Positions 43,598-52,608 of a stretch of 64,000 nt of DNA are shown piece by piece. Each line of letters starts with the position of its first letter. The first letter of the stretch is position 1. Both the position numbers and the translations under genes were made by a program. Source of the stretch: Mycobacterium gordonae (GTDB lineage: Bacteria; Actinomycetota; Actinomycetes; Mycobacteriales; Mycobacteriaceae); assembly GCF_017086405.1 (NCBI RefSeq), contig NZ_CP070973.1, positions 4,062,739 through 4,126,738 of the forward strand, given 5' to 3'. The notes under the pieces are model-generated. The model saw only the letters and a program-made list of their open reading frames with translations. It was not told the origin of the DNA and made no database searches.

Positions 43598-44725
43598 TCA
43601 GGACACCGGCACTACGACAAGATCGTGCGGCTGATTGTTGACCGACAATGCACCGTCGGCGGTCACCACCACGATGTCCTCGATTCGAGCACCCCAGCGG
43701 CCCGGGAAGTAGATGCCGGGCTCGATCGAAAACGCCATACCTGCGGCCAGCGGCAGATCGTTGCCTGCCACGATATAGGGCTCTTCATGCACGGACAGCC
43801 CGATCCCATGCCCGGTACGGTGTACGAAATAATCCACAAGGCCCGCTGCGGCCAGTACATCGCGCGCCGCGGCATCCACCTCAGATGCCGACACACCGGG
43901 ACGGACCGCATCGAACGCCGCGCGTTGCGCTGCCTGCAGAATCGAATACTGCTGCGCAATAAGAGGACTCGGCTCACCGATGCTGTATGTGCGGGTCGAA
44001 TCCGAGTGATATCCGGGAGCATACGAACCGCCGATGTCGACGACGACGATGTCGCCCTGCGCCAACGCTCGGTCCGAGTAGCCATGGTGCGGGTCTGCGC
44101 CATGCGGACCGGATCCGACGATGACAAACGCGACCGAAGAATGCCCCTCTGCGACAATCGCTTCGGAGATATCGGCGGCGACGTCGGCCTCAGTCCTGCC
44201 TGGCACCAGGAACCCGGGCACCCGTGCGTGTACCCGGTCAATTGCAGCCCCAGCTGCGCGCAATGCCTCGATCTCAGCCGACTCCTTGACCATCCGCAGC
44301 TGACGCAGCACATCGGTCGCCAGCACCGGCATCACGCCCAGCTCGGCAGCCAGCGGCAACAAGTGCAGCGCCGGCATGGAGTCGGTGACGGCCACCGTGA
44401 CACCAGAGCCACCCGACGCGGCCCCCACCAACGCATAAGGATCTTCCCCGTCGACCCAGTCCCGCACGCGCAGACCCAGTTCAAGGGCCGCCGAGTCCTT
44501 CAAAGACGCCAACTCCAGCCGTGGCAGCACCACCGTCGGGTCACCGACAGCAGGCACCACCAGGGCCGTCAACCGCTCAAAAGTCTCCGCGCGTGACCCG
44601 AGCAGGTACCGCAGATCGTAGCCCGGTGTAATCACCAAACCAGCCAGGCCGGCCCGGGCAGCCAGCGAAGCGGCAGCACTTAGCCGTCGGGCATACACCG
44701 TGGCCTCGAATCGGTCAGCGTCCAT
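43598..44725 (-). CDS. pepE: Xaa-Pro dipeptidase family protein (M24), PepE/PepQ-like
   Basis: Metallopeptidase of the M24 creatinase fold, 375 residues. The metal ligands are seen in VVDIGG (Asp), SDSTRTYSIG (Asp), HRTGHGIGLSVHEEPY (His), SIEPGIYFPG (Glu) and ARIEDIVVV (Glu). The ATG at 44725 is chosen because the family N-terminus starts there and a TAGCCT hexamer lies seven bases upstream on the minus strand; the frame continues for about 119 codons farther but is antisense to the exonuclease. It corresponds to Rv2089c and is divergent from the exonuclease gene. Confidence 0.93.
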   Translation of the reverse strand: MDADRFEATVYARRLSAAASLAARAGLAGLVITPGYDLRYLLGSRAETFERLTALVVPAVGDPTVVLPRLELASLKDSAALELGLRVRDWVDGEDPYALVGAASGGSGVTVAVTDSMPALHLLPLAAELGVMPVLATDVLRQLRMVKESAEIEALRAAGAAIDRVHARVPGFLVPGRTEADVAADISEAIVAEGHSSVAFVIVGSGPHGADPHHGYSDRALAQGDIVVVDIGGSYAPGYHSDSTRTYSIGEPSPLIAQQYSILQAAQRAAFDAVRPGVSASEVDAAARDVLAAAGLVDYFVHRTGHGIGLSVHEEPYIVAGNDLPLAAGMAFSIEPGIYFPGRWGARIEDIVVVTADGALSVNNQPHDLVVVPVS

Positions 44726-44732
44726 GGCAGCC

Positions 44733-44738
44733 AGGCTA
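44733..44738 (-). promoter_or_regulatory. -10 hexamer TAGCCT of pepE
   Basis: On the minus strand TAGCCT is followed by seven bases and the pepE ATG at 44725. The divergent exonuclease gene starts 28 bases further right. Confidence 0.45.
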
Positions 44739-44765
44739 ACCGGACGGCCTGGCAGGATTACCGGC

Positions 44766-45716
44766 ATGCCCGCACCCCTGTTGCTGTTGGACGGCGCCAG
44801 CATGTGGTTTCGCTCGTACTTCGGGGTTCCGTCCTCGATCAAGGCCCCCGACGGTAGGCCGGTGAACGCCGTCCGCGGGTTCATCGACTCGATGGCCGTG
44901 GTGATCACGCAGCACAAGCCGACCAGGCTGGCAGTGTGTCTCGACCTCGACTGGCGCCCCCAGTTCCGGGTCGATCTCATCCCGTCGTACAAGGCGCACC
45001 GGGTGGCCGAGGAAGAACCCAACGGTGAGCCCGATGTAGAGGAGGTGCCCGACGACCTCACTCCGCAGGTCGAGATGATCATGGAGTTGCTGGACGCCTT
45101 CGGGATCCCGACGGCCGGTGCACCCGGTTTCGAGGCGGACGACGTGCTGGGAACCCTGGCCGCTCAGGAACGCAACGACCCGGTGGTCGTGGTCAGCGGC
45201 GATCGGGACCTACTGCAGGTGGTCGCCGACGAACCGGTGCCGGTGAGGGTCCTCTACCTGGGCAGGGGCCTGTCCAAGGCCACATTGTTCGGACCGGCCC
45301 AAGTTGCCGAGCAGTACGGGGTGCCCGTCGACAGGGCCGGCGCTGCCTATGCCGAACTCGCGCTGATGCGCGGCGACCCGTCCGACGGTCTGCCGGGCGT
45401 GCCCGGCGTCGGCGAAAAGACCGCAGCCACCCTGCTCGCCACGCACGGCTCGCTCGAGCAGATCGTGGCGGCCGCCGAGGATCCGAAGTCGAAGATGGCC
45501 AAGGGAATACGGACCAAATTGAAGTCCGCTGCGGACTACATCGAGGCCGCCGGAACTGTGGTGCGAGTGGCCACCGACGCGCCCGTCACCCTTTCCAGAC
45601 CGACCGACAAGCTCCCGTTGCACGCGGCCAACCCCACGCGTACGGCCGACCTGGCCACCCGGTACGGCGTCGGGTCCTCGATCTCGAGGCTGCAGAAAGC
45701 GCTCGACGTCCTGTGA
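44766..45716 (+). CDS. 5'-3' exonuclease, PolA-N/FEN-like (Rv2090)
   Basis: Stand-alone FEN-family 5'-nuclease, 316 residues. Metal-binding acidic clusters are visible: LLLDGASMWFRSYFG, CLDLDWRPQFR, PGFEADDVLGTLA and VSGDRDLLQVV. The H3TH DNA-binding motif is in MRGDPSDGLPGVPGVGEKTA. It likely removes RNA primers or flaps in repair and replication. The ATG at 44766 is chosen because the first strand begins there (PAPLLLLDG). It is convergent with the DUF4333 gene, which begins on the very next base. Confidence 0.95.
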   Translation: MPAPLLLLDGASMWFRSYFGVPSSIKAPDGRPVNAVRGFIDSMAVVITQHKPTRLAVCLDLDWRPQFRVDLIPSYKAHRVAEEEPNGEPDVEEVPDDLTPQVEMIMELLDAFGIPTAGAPGFEADDVLGTLAAQERNDPVVVVSGDRDLLQVVADEPVPVRVLYLGRGLSKATLFGPAQVAEQYGVPVDRAGAAYAELALMRGDPSDGLPGVPGVGEKTAATLLATHGSLEQIVAAAEDPKSKMAKGIRTKLKSAADYIEAAGTVVRVATDAPVTLSRPTDKLPLHAANPTRTADLATRYGVGSSISRLQKALDVL

Positions 45717-46457
45717 CTACTGGGGCCGGCCAACCTCGTACGTGCCCTTGTCGTCCTGGAACGTCACGGTCACGTGCTTGTTCGCGCCGTCAATGCTCAC
45801 GGTGCAGTCGAAGGTGCCGCCCTTTTTCACCACCGGGTCCGAACCGCCGTTGCATTTGACGTCTTTGACGTTCTTGGCGCCGTAACCGTTGGTCTCGTCA
45901 GTGAGGATCGACTGCACATCGGTGTTGGCTTTGTTGACGTTCAGTTTGGTGGTGACGAAGAACCCGGGCACCACGAAACCGAGGACCAGAATGACGATCA
46001 CGAACAGCAGCGCGATCCCACCGATCACAGCGCCGAGGAACGCCTTGGAACGCTTAGGCCCCTGCGGCGCCGGGGCGTAAGGCTGCTGCGGGTACTGACC
46101 TGGCTGACCCGGCTGACCCGGTTGGCCCGGCTGACCGTATTGCGGCGGCTGACCGTACTGGGGCGGCTGACCGTATTGCGGCGGCTGACCGTACTGGGGC
46201 GGCTGACCGTACTGCGGCGTGGCGCCGTACTGAGTGGCTTGCGAACCGAAGTCCGAGCCGTACCCGGGTGACTGCTGCGGATATGCAGGCTCAGCCGGCT
46301 GCTGGTATCCGGGGTACTCCGCCGCCGGGTACGACTGGGCATGCCAGGTCGCGTCCTGACCACCGGGTTGCTGTTGCCACGGCGAGCCCGCCATGGTCGG
46401 GTCCGAGGAACCCCCTGGCGGCTGCCATGACTGGTTTGGCCCCTGCGGTCCACTCAT
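45717..46457 (-). CDS. DUF4333 membrane protein with a Tyr/Gly/Gln/Pro repeat N-terminus (Rv2091c-like)
   Basis: Protein of 246 residues. The N-terminal 130 residues are disordered and repetitive (Gln/Pro/Tyr-rich, four YGQPPQ units then GQP units). One membrane helix follows at about residues 138-165 (LGAVIGGIALLFVIVILVLG), and a C-terminal DUF4333 domain contains two cysteines (VKCNGGSD, FDCTVSIDGANKHVTVTF). The C-terminal domain would be outside the membrane. Function unknown. GAGGAGC lies before the ATG. Confidence 0.9.
   Translation of the reverse strand: MSGPQGPNQSWQPPGGSSDPTMAGSPWQQQPGGQDATWHAQSYPAAEYPGYQQPAEPAYPQQSPGYGSDFGSQATQYGATPQYGQPPQYGQPPQYGQPPQYGQPPQYGQPGQPGQPGQPGQYPQQPYAPAPQGPKRSKAFLGAVIGGIALLFVIVILVLGFVVPGFFVTTKLNVNKANTDVQSILTDETNGYGAKNVKDVKCNGGSDPVVKKGGTFDCTVSIDGANKHVTVTFQDDKGTYEVGRPQ
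46095..46211 (-). repeat. Tandem in-frame repeat: 18-bp YGQPPQ units plus 9-bp GQP units
   Basis: Four 18-base copies encode YGQPPQ (residues 83-106), followed by YGQPGQ and further GQP units to residue 121. The copies differ mainly at Tyr and Gln third positions (accgtattg versus accgtactg). The number of units is likely to vary between strains. Confidence 0.8.
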
Positions 46458-46546
46458 CGTTGCTCCTCAGTCTGATGTGTCCTCGCCACCGTCGCCCCCG
46501 GTGGCCCCTGTACGCATTCCGGATGTAACCGTAGCTCCGGCCTAGC

Positions 46547-49294
46547 CTACCCGGCGTCAACTGCGACGACGCCGCGCCGAATGTCATTGATAGCGCGCTT
46601 GGCGGTCGACCGCATGTCGGGGTCGGGCGCCGCGTTGCGCACCTGGTCAAGCAGGTCGAGCACCTGGCGGCACCAGCGCACGAAATCACCCGCTGACAGT
46701 GGAGATCCGGAGCCGTACGCCTCCGCCGCCGCCAACGCCGCCGCCAGGTCACCGGTGCGCGCCCAGCGGTAGATCACCTGGACGAAACCGTCATCGGGTT
46801 CGCGGCTCTGCCCGATGCGGTGGGTCTGCTCGTCTGCGCGCAATGCCGAAGACAGGCGCGCGGTCTGTCCGAGTGCCTGCCGCAACCGCGGCGTCGGGAC
46901 GTCGGTGCCGAACGGGGCACCCGGCCCGTCAGCCCCGCGGGCTTCGTACAGCACCGCCGACACCACCGCCGCCAACTCAGCCGGCTTCAGCCCGGCCCAT
47001 GCGCCGGTGCGCAGGCACTCGGCCACCAACAGATCGCTCTCGCTGTAGATCCGCGCGAGCAACCGACCGTCGTCGGTGACGTGGGGATCCGATGACGGTC
47101 CCTGGATGAACTCACGCTCGGTGAGCAGGCCGACGATGCGGTCGAAGGTGCGCGCCAGGGAGTTGGTGGCGGCAGCCACCTTGCGCTGCAGCTGCGCGTT
47201 GTCGCGTTCGATGCGCAGGTAACGCTCTGCCTGACGGACCTGCTCCTCCAGATCGGGCGCATTGTGCGAGGGGTGCCGGCGCAACTGATCGCGCAACGAA
47301 GACAGCTCCGGGTCATAGTGCGCATCCTCTTTGGAGCGGCGGCCCGCAGGAATGGTCAAACCCTCGACGGCCGAGCGCAGCGCGGAGGCGAGATCGCGCC
47401 GCACCCGCGGCTGGCGGTGTTCGACCCGCTTCGGCAACGTCATGGACCCGACCGGCGGAGTCGCGCCCGAATAATCGGCCGACGAGATCCGGCCCGCCCA
47501 GCGATGCTCCGTCAGCACCAGAGGTCGCGGATCGTCGCGGTCGCGTGCGGTTTCCAGCACCACGGCCAAGCCACCGCGCCGCCCGTGGTTGATGTTGATG
47601 ATGTCGCCGCGTTTTAGGGCGGCCAAGGCGTCGCTGGCTGCTTGGCGACGGTGCAGCCGCGACGCCCGGGCCTGGGACCGCTCCAGTTCGCTGATCTGCG
47701 CCCGCAACCGGGCATATTCGAGGACCGCGGCCTGGTGCCCGCCCAATTCGGCGGCGATCTCGTCGAGCATCGTCTTGCCGCGGTCGATGCCGCGCACCAA
47801 ACCGACGACGGACCGGTCGGCCTGGTATTGAGCGAAGGACTGCTCCAGCAGCCGATGGGCCTGTTCCGGCCCGAGTTGATGCACCAGGTTGATCGTCATG
47901 TTGTACGACGGTGCGAAGGAGCTGCGCAGCGGGAAGGTGCGGGTGGATGCCAGTCCTGCCACCTCCGACGGCTCCACGTCGGGATGCCACAGCACGACGG
48001 CGTGCCCTTCGACGTCGATTCCACGCCTGCCGGCACGGCCGGTCAGCTGGGTGTATTCCCCCGGGGTCAGCGGCACGTGCTGCTCGCCGTTGAACTTGAC
48101 CAGCTTCTCCAGCACCACCGTGCGGGCCGGCATGTTGATGCCCAGTGCCAGCGTCTCGGTGGCGAACACGGCCCGGATCAACCCCGCGGTGAACAGCTCC
48201 TCCACGGTGTGGCGGAACGCCGGCAGCATTCCGGCATGGTGGGCGGCAATGCCGCGCAGCAGCCCCTCACGCCACTCGTAATAACCCAGCACCGCCAGAT
48301 CAGCGTCAGCCAGGTCGCCGCAGCGATGCTCGATGACCTCCGCGATCTGTGCCCGTTCCTGTTCGTTGGTCAGCTTCAGCGGCGAGCGCAGGCACTGTTG
48401 TACCGCGGCGTCGCAGCCGGCACGGGAGAACACGAATGTGATGGCGGGTAACAGCCCGGCTGAGTCCAGCGATGCGATGACATCCGGCCGAGCCGGTGGC
48501 CGGTAGAAACGCGGACGGGCGGGACGTCCGGGGTTGCGCCGACGCGGCTGCCAGTCCGACATCCGGTCGGCTTCCCGGCGATTCGCGATATGGCGCAGCA
48601 ACTCAGGGTTGACGTGCGGCTTGTCGTTGCCCGAACCGTCAGAGCGGTAGTCGAACAGGTCGAACAGCCGCTTGCCGACGAGCACGTGTTGCCACAGCGG
48701 CACCGGACGGTGCTCGTCGACCACCACCGTGGTGTCTCCGCGCACCGTCTGGATCCAGCCGCCGAACTCCTCGGCATTGCTCACCGTCGCCGACAGGCTG
48801 ACCAGCCGCACCTCATCGGGCAGATGCAGGATCACCTCCTCCCAGACCGGGCCACGCATCCGGTCGGCCAGGAAGTGCACCTCGTCCATCACTACGTGCG
48901 AAAGACCTTGTAGCGCTGTCGAATCCGCATAAAGCATGTTGCGCAGCACCTCGGTGGTCATGACCACCACGGGGGCCTCGGCGTTGACAGACAAATCACC
49001 GGTCAGCAGCCCGATCTTGTCCTTGCCGTAACGCAGCGTCAGGTCGGTGTGCTTCTGGTTGCTCAACGCCTTCAACGGCGTGGTGTAGAAGCACTTGCCG
49101 CCGCCGGCCAGCGCCAGGTGCACGGCGAATTCACCGACGACCGTCTTGCCGGCACCGGTGGGCGCGCACACCAACACACCGTGACCGCCTTCCAGTGCCG
49201 CACAGGCACGCCGCTGGAAGGCGTCGAGGGGAAAGGCCAGCTCGGCCGCGAACCGGGCCAGCTCGGGCAGGCCGATCTCAGGTGACGTCGTCAT
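46547..49294 (-). CDS. helY: DEAD/DExH-box RNA helicase HelY (Mtr4/Ski2-like)
   Basis: Ski2-type helicase of 915 residues, a likely RNA-processing or DNA-repair ATPase. Walker A is APTGAGKT (Lys50); motif II is DEVHF; motif III is SATVSN; motif V is TETLALGINMPARTVV; motif VI is QLTGRAGRRGID. The C-terminal half has the DSHCT-like helical domain (RIYSESDLLVAECLRTGAW, LSAGDFVRWCRQVLDLLDQV). The start at 49294 overlaps the tatC end by 17 bases, so the Tat genes and helY are one transcription unit, as in M. tuberculosis. Confidence 0.96.
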   Translation of the reverse strand: MTTSPEIGLPELARFAAELAFPLDAFQRRACAALEGGHGVLVCAPTGAGKTVVGEFAVHLALAGGGKCFYTTPLKALSNQKHTDLTLRYGKDKIGLLTGDLSVNAEAPVVVMTTEVLRNMLYADSTALQGLSHVVMDEVHFLADRMRGPVWEEVILHLPDEVRLVSLSATVSNAEEFGGWIQTVRGDTTVVVDEHRPVPLWQHVLVGKRLFDLFDYRSDGSGNDKPHVNPELLRHIANRREADRMSDWQPRRRNPGRPARPRFYRPPARPDVIASLDSAGLLPAITFVFSRAGCDAAVQQCLRSPLKLTNEQERAQIAEVIEHRCGDLADADLAVLGYYEWREGLLRGIAAHHAGMLPAFRHTVEELFTAGLIRAVFATETLALGINMPARTVVLEKLVKFNGEQHVPLTPGEYTQLTGRAGRRGIDVEGHAVVLWHPDVEPSEVAGLASTRTFPLRSSFAPSYNMTINLVHQLGPEQAHRLLEQSFAQYQADRSVVGLVRGIDRGKTMLDEIAAELGGHQAAVLEYARLRAQISELERSQARASRLHRRQAASDALAALKRGDIININHGRRGGLAVVLETARDRDDPRPLVLTEHRWAGRISSADYSGATPPVGSMTLPKRVEHRQPRVRRDLASALRSAVEGLTIPAGRRSKEDAHYDPELSSLRDQLRRHPSHNAPDLEEQVRQAERYLRIERDNAQLQRKVAAATNSLARTFDRIVGLLTEREFIQGPSSDPHVTDDGRLLARIYSESDLLVAECLRTGAWAGLKPAELAAVVSAVLYEARGADGPGAPFGTDVPTPRLRQALGQTARLSSALRADEQTHRIGQSREPDDGFVQVIYRWARTGDLAAALAAAEAYGSGSPLSAGDFVRWCRQVLDLLDQVRNAAPDPDMRSTAKRAINDIRRGVVAVDAG

Positions 49295-50231
49295 GAGTTC
49301 CGCCGATCACCGACGGCGCCGGTATCGGCGAAGGTGGTTCGATGACCGATGCCTCGTCATCGGGTATCGCCGCGGCTTCCCGCTTGGCCTTCCGCCGGTC
49401 ATGTATCCGGGAGATCTGGATCGCGAATTCCAGCAGCACCGTCAGCGCCAAACCCAGCGCGGTCATCGAGAACGGATCGGAGCCTGGCGTGAACACCGCG
49501 GCGAACAGGAACATCGCGAAGATCAGACCGCGCCGCCAAGACTTGAGCCGTTCGTAGGTCAGCATGCCGGCCACGTTGAGCATCACTATCAGCAGCGGGA
49601 ATTCGAAGCTGACGCCGAACACCACCAGCAGGTTGATCAGAAACCCGAAGTACCGGTCGCCGGACAGCGCGGTCACCTGCACGTCGCTGCCGACGGTCAA
49701 CAGGAAGCCCAGTGCCTTGGCCAGCACCAGGTACGCGAGGAAGGCCCCGGCGACGAACAGCAGCACGGCCGGAATCACGAACGCCACCGCGAAGCGGCGC
49801 TCCTTCTTGTAGAGCCCGGGCGTGATGAACGCCCACAGCTCGTAGAACCACACCGGGCAGGCCAAGACGATCCCGGCAGTCATCCCGACCTTCAGCCGCA
49901 GCATGAACTGGTCGAACGGCGCGGTGGCCAGCAGCCGGCACTGCCCGTCCGCGCTGATGCTCGCTCGCGCCGACTGAGGCAACGCGCAGTACGGGTGCCG
50001 CAACCACTCACCAAGGCTTTCCAGCCCGAAGATCGGGTGCGAGTACCAGACGAAACCGAATGCCGTGGTGGCCAAGATCGCGGCGATCGATATCAACAAC
50101 CGGGTACGCAGCTCGGTCAGATGATCGACCAGCGACATCGTCCCATCGGGGTTGACTCGGCTGCGCCGATTACGCGGGTTGAGTCGTTTGAGAGGACCAA
50201 AAGCGCGCGCTGAAACCCTGGGACCTTTCAC
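49278..50231 (-). CDS. tatC: Twin-arginine translocase subunit TatC
   Basis: Core receptor of the Tat pathway, 317 residues with six membrane helices. TatC landmarks: MSLVDHLTELRTRLLISI near the N-terminus, FELW-type FYELWAFITPGLYKKERR, VFGVSFEFPLLIVML and FTPGSDPFSM. The C-terminal tail beyond residue 275 is long and polar. A basic leader of about 30 residues precedes MSLVDHL; a shorter start there is possible. tatA lies 26 bases upstream, and the end overlaps helY. Substrates in this window probably include BlaC, by its RR signal. Confidence 0.96.
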   Translation of the reverse strand: MKGPRVSARAFGPLKRLNPRNRRSRVNPDGTMSLVDHLTELRTRLLISIAAILATTAFGFVWYSHPIFGLESLGEWLRHPYCALPQSARASISADGQCRLLATAPFDQFMLRLKVGMTAGIVLACPVWFYELWAFITPGLYKKERRFAVAFVIPAVLLFVAGAFLAYLVLAKALGFLLTVGSDVQVTALSGDRYFGFLINLLVVFGVSFEFPLLIVMLNVAGMLTYERLKSWRRGLIFAMFLFAAVFTPGSDPFSMTALGLALTVLLEFAIQISRIHDRRKAKREAAAIPDDEASVIEPPSPIPAPSVIGGTHDDVT

Positions 50232-50257
50232 GACATTCGGTCAGAAGTGCGGACGGG

Positions 50258-50521
50258 CTACGCCGGCCGCGCTTCGGTGTGGCCCTGCTCGGCCGGGGCT
50301 GGCGGCTCGACACGCTGAGCCTGCACCGGGGTGGGTGCCGCAGCGGGGGTTTGAATCGACGAGTCGGTCTTGTTCTCGCTCTGCAGCTCACGGACCTCGG
50401 ACTTGAAGATGCGCAGCGACTTGCCCAACGAGCGTGCCGCATCGGGTAGCCGCTTGGCACCGAACAAGACGATCACCACGACAGCGAGGATCAGCCAGTG
50501 CCACGGTTGAAGACTGCCCAC
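50258..50521 (-). CDS. tatA: Sec-independent translocase subunit TatA
   Basis: Pore-forming Tat subunit, 87 residues. One membrane helix (HWLILAVVVIVLFGAKRLPDA) is followed by the FGAKRLPD hinge, an amphipathic helix (AARSLGKSLRIFKSEVRELQ) and a polar Pro/Gln tail. The GTG at 50521 is chosen because GGAGG lies 9-13 bases upstream and TatA proteins start at this position; the upstream frame overlaps the pafC end and is not coding. Confidence 0.95.
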   Translation of the reverse strand: MGSLQPWHWLILAVVVIVLFGAKRLPDAARSLGKSLRIFKSEVRELQSENKTDSSIQTPAAAPTPVQAQRVEPPAPAEQGHTEARPA

Positions 50522-50621
50522 TTTGATTACCTCCAGACGTTCACCCGATGCTACCGCAGCAGGGGGACCTGTCCGGTACAAGCGAAGGGTTCCAGCGCCG
50601 CGCGCCGCTGCCCCTAGGGCC

Positions 50622-51602
50622 TCAGAGCTGCTCAGAACTACTTTGCGCCGCCTGATATGCCTCGACGCCCGCCACCGCCGCCGCACGCACCCGCTGCCCG
50701 AGCGACTCCGGCGCCAGCACCTGCACGGCCGATCCCAAACCGAGAATGAGCCGGGTCATCCAGTCCTCGGAGGCGTAGGTCATCGTCACGTCGCAGGACC
50801 CGTCGGGCAACTCCCGTGGGTCCCGCAGCGGGTAGTACTCGAACATCCACGATGCCGACGGGTGCAGCCGCAAGGTCGCCGACGGCAGCGCCGGATCGCC
50901 GTCGAACAACGAGGTGTCGGGCGGGGACTGCAGCACCGGTTCCGGGGGCGCCGCCGGCTCGCCCAGCTCGGTGGCGTCGACGATGCGGTCGAAGCGGAAC
51001 AACCGAACCCCCTCGGCCTCGCGGGACCATGCCTCCAGGTAGCTGTGGTCGCCGACCAGTAGGACCCGGATCGGGTCGACGACGCGGGTGGTGAGGGTGT
51101 CATGCGATGCGGCGTAGTAGTCGATCGTCAGCGCCCGCCTGTCGCGGACCGCGGAGCGCACTGTGGCGGCGGCGCGACTTTCCAGCGGGGCTGGGTCGTC
51201 GACCGCCGCTCCCGCGTCGTGGTGCCCCGCAGCACCGGCCGCCGCGGCGATCTTGGCGATCGCGCTGCGCGCCGCCTCCGGATCGACCACACCGGGAATG
51301 TCGGCCAGGGCCCGCAGTGCTACCAGCAGTCCGGTGGCTTCCGGCGACGTCAGTTTGAGCGGTCGATCGATGCCCGCGGAGAACGTCACGTTGACCGTGT
51401 CGCCGGAGAACTCGAAATCGATGAGATCACCGGGGTCGTAACCAGGCAGGCCGCACATCCACAGCTGTTCGAGATCGATTTGCAGCTGTTCTTCGGAAAC
51501 GCCGAGTTCGGTCGCCGCCTCGGCCTTGGTGATACGCGGGTTGGCCTGCAGATAGGGCACCATATTGAGCAGCCGGACGAGCCGGTCGGACACGGGTGTC
51601 AT
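50622..51602 (-). CDS. pafC: PafC, WYL-domain transcription factor subunit
   Basis: Partner of PafB in the DNA-damage regulator that works independently of LexA/RecA. The 326-residue product has an N-terminal winged helix (DRLVRLLNMVPYLQANPRIT, then KAEAATELGVSEEQLQIDLE), a WYL domain with ALTIDYYAAS and DHSYLEAWSREAEGVRLFR, and a C-terminal WCX extension (GSAVQVLAPESLGQRVRAAA). Its ATG overlaps the pafB stop as ATGA. Confidence 0.95.
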   Translation of the reverse strand: MTPVSDRLVRLLNMVPYLQANPRITKAEAATELGVSEEQLQIDLEQLWMCGLPGYDPGDLIDFEFSGDTVNVTFSAGIDRPLKLTSPEATGLLVALRALADIPGVVDPEAARSAIAKIAAAAGAAGHHDAGAAVDDPAPLESRAAATVRSAVRDRRALTIDYYAASHDTLTTRVVDPIRVLLVGDHSYLEAWSREAEGVRLFRFDRIVDATELGEPAAPPEPVLQSPPDTSLFDGDPALPSATLRLHPSASWMFEYYPLRDPRELPDGSCDVTMTYASEDWMTRLILGLGSAVQVLAPESLGQRVRAAAVAGVEAYQAAQSSSEQL

Positions 51603-52591
51603 GCGCGCGGCTCCTGAGCCGCCGCCCGCAGTCTGGCCACCACATCCTCGCGTAGCGACGCCGGCTCCATCACGATCGCATCGGCCCCATAGGCGGCAAT
51701 TTCGCGCGCCAGCCGGTCATTGAATCCGATGTCCAGCTCGAGCACGTCGCCGTCGCGGCCGGCCAATTGACGCCGGCCGATGGTTTGTCCGGCGCGGCGG
51801 AGTGCGGTGGCCCGCCCGTCGGCAACCCACACGGTGGCCAGCGCTCCGGTGGGACCTTCGGCGACCGCGTCGGCCACGATCCGCTTCAGGTCGACACCGT
51901 CAGGCACCGTGACCGCGCCAGACTTCCCGATCGGCGTAACCTCGGGGCCGATACGGGAGAGCCGGAAGGTGCGGGTGGCCTCGCGGTCGCGGTCATGACC
52001 GACCAGATACCAGCGGCCCTTGTCGGTGATGACGCCCCACGGTTCGACGGTGCGTATGGTGAAGGGCGCGGAGCGCGACGACCGGTGCGGGAACTGCACT
52101 GCCTGCCCAGAGTTGATGGCAGACAACAGGATTCCCAGCGCCTCTTCGGAATGCCGCTGGCTGGGTACGCCGGCCGGGGACGCGATGGACACCGGGGCGT
52201 CCGGGTCCACATCCACGCCCGCCGCGCGCAGTTTAAGCAACGCGCCCTGGGTGGCGGTGATCAACTCGGGTGATTTCCAGAGCTGGGTGGCGACCGCCAC
52301 CGCGGCGGCTTCCTCCCGGGTGAGGTCGACGGGAGGCAACGCGTAGGCGTCGCGGTTGATGCGGTAGCCCTCCGTCGGGTTCAGGTTGGAGACCTTACCG
52401 ACCTCGAGGGGGATGCCGAGGTCGCGCAGCTCGTTCTTGTCGCGCTCGAACATCCGGGAAAACGCCTCCGCGGACGGGCTGTCGGCATACCCGGCGACGT
52501 TGGACCTGATCTTGTCGGCGGTGATGTAGCCCCGTGTGGACAGCAGGGCGATGACCAGGTTGACCAGTCGCTCGACTTTGTTGATGGGCAT
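51599..52591 (-). CDS. pafB: PafB, WYL-domain transcription factor subunit
   Basis: First half of the PafBC activator of mycobacterial DNA-damage genes. The 330-residue product starts with KVERLVNLVIALLSTRGYIT (HTH), followed by FERDKNELRDLGIPLEV, TREEAAAVAVATQLW and a WYL domain with DKGRWYLVGHDRDREATRTF. The ATG at 52591 is chosen because it matches the known PafB N-terminus; the frame extends 26 codons upstream into the pafA end. pafA ends 18 bases upstream. Confidence 0.95.
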   Translation of the reverse strand: MPINKVERLVNLVIALLSTRGYITADKIRSNVAGYADSPSAEAFSRMFERDKNELRDLGIPLEVGKVSNLNPTEGYRINRDAYALPPVDLTREEAAAVAVATQLWKSPELITATQGALLKLRAAGVDVDPDAPVSIASPAGVPSQRHSEEALGILLSAINSGQAVQFPHRSSRSAPFTIRTVEPWGVITDKGRWYLVGHDRDREATRTFRLSRIGPEVTPIGKSGAVTVPDGVDLKRIVADAVAEGPTGALATVWVADGRATALRRAGQTIGRRQLAGRDGDVLELDIGFNDRLAREIAAYGADAIVMEPASLREDVVARLRAAAQEPRA

Positions 52592-52608
52592 CTGGTTCAG
52601 GTTAAGGG

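Noticed and set aside
44726..45082. N-terminal extension of pepE
   Set aside because: The extra 119 residues are antisense to the exonuclease and absent from the family; the ATG at 44725 has a promoter hexamer.
46095..46211. CRISPR-like short repeats
   Set aside because: The units are contiguous 18-bp coding repeats without spacers and stay in frame.
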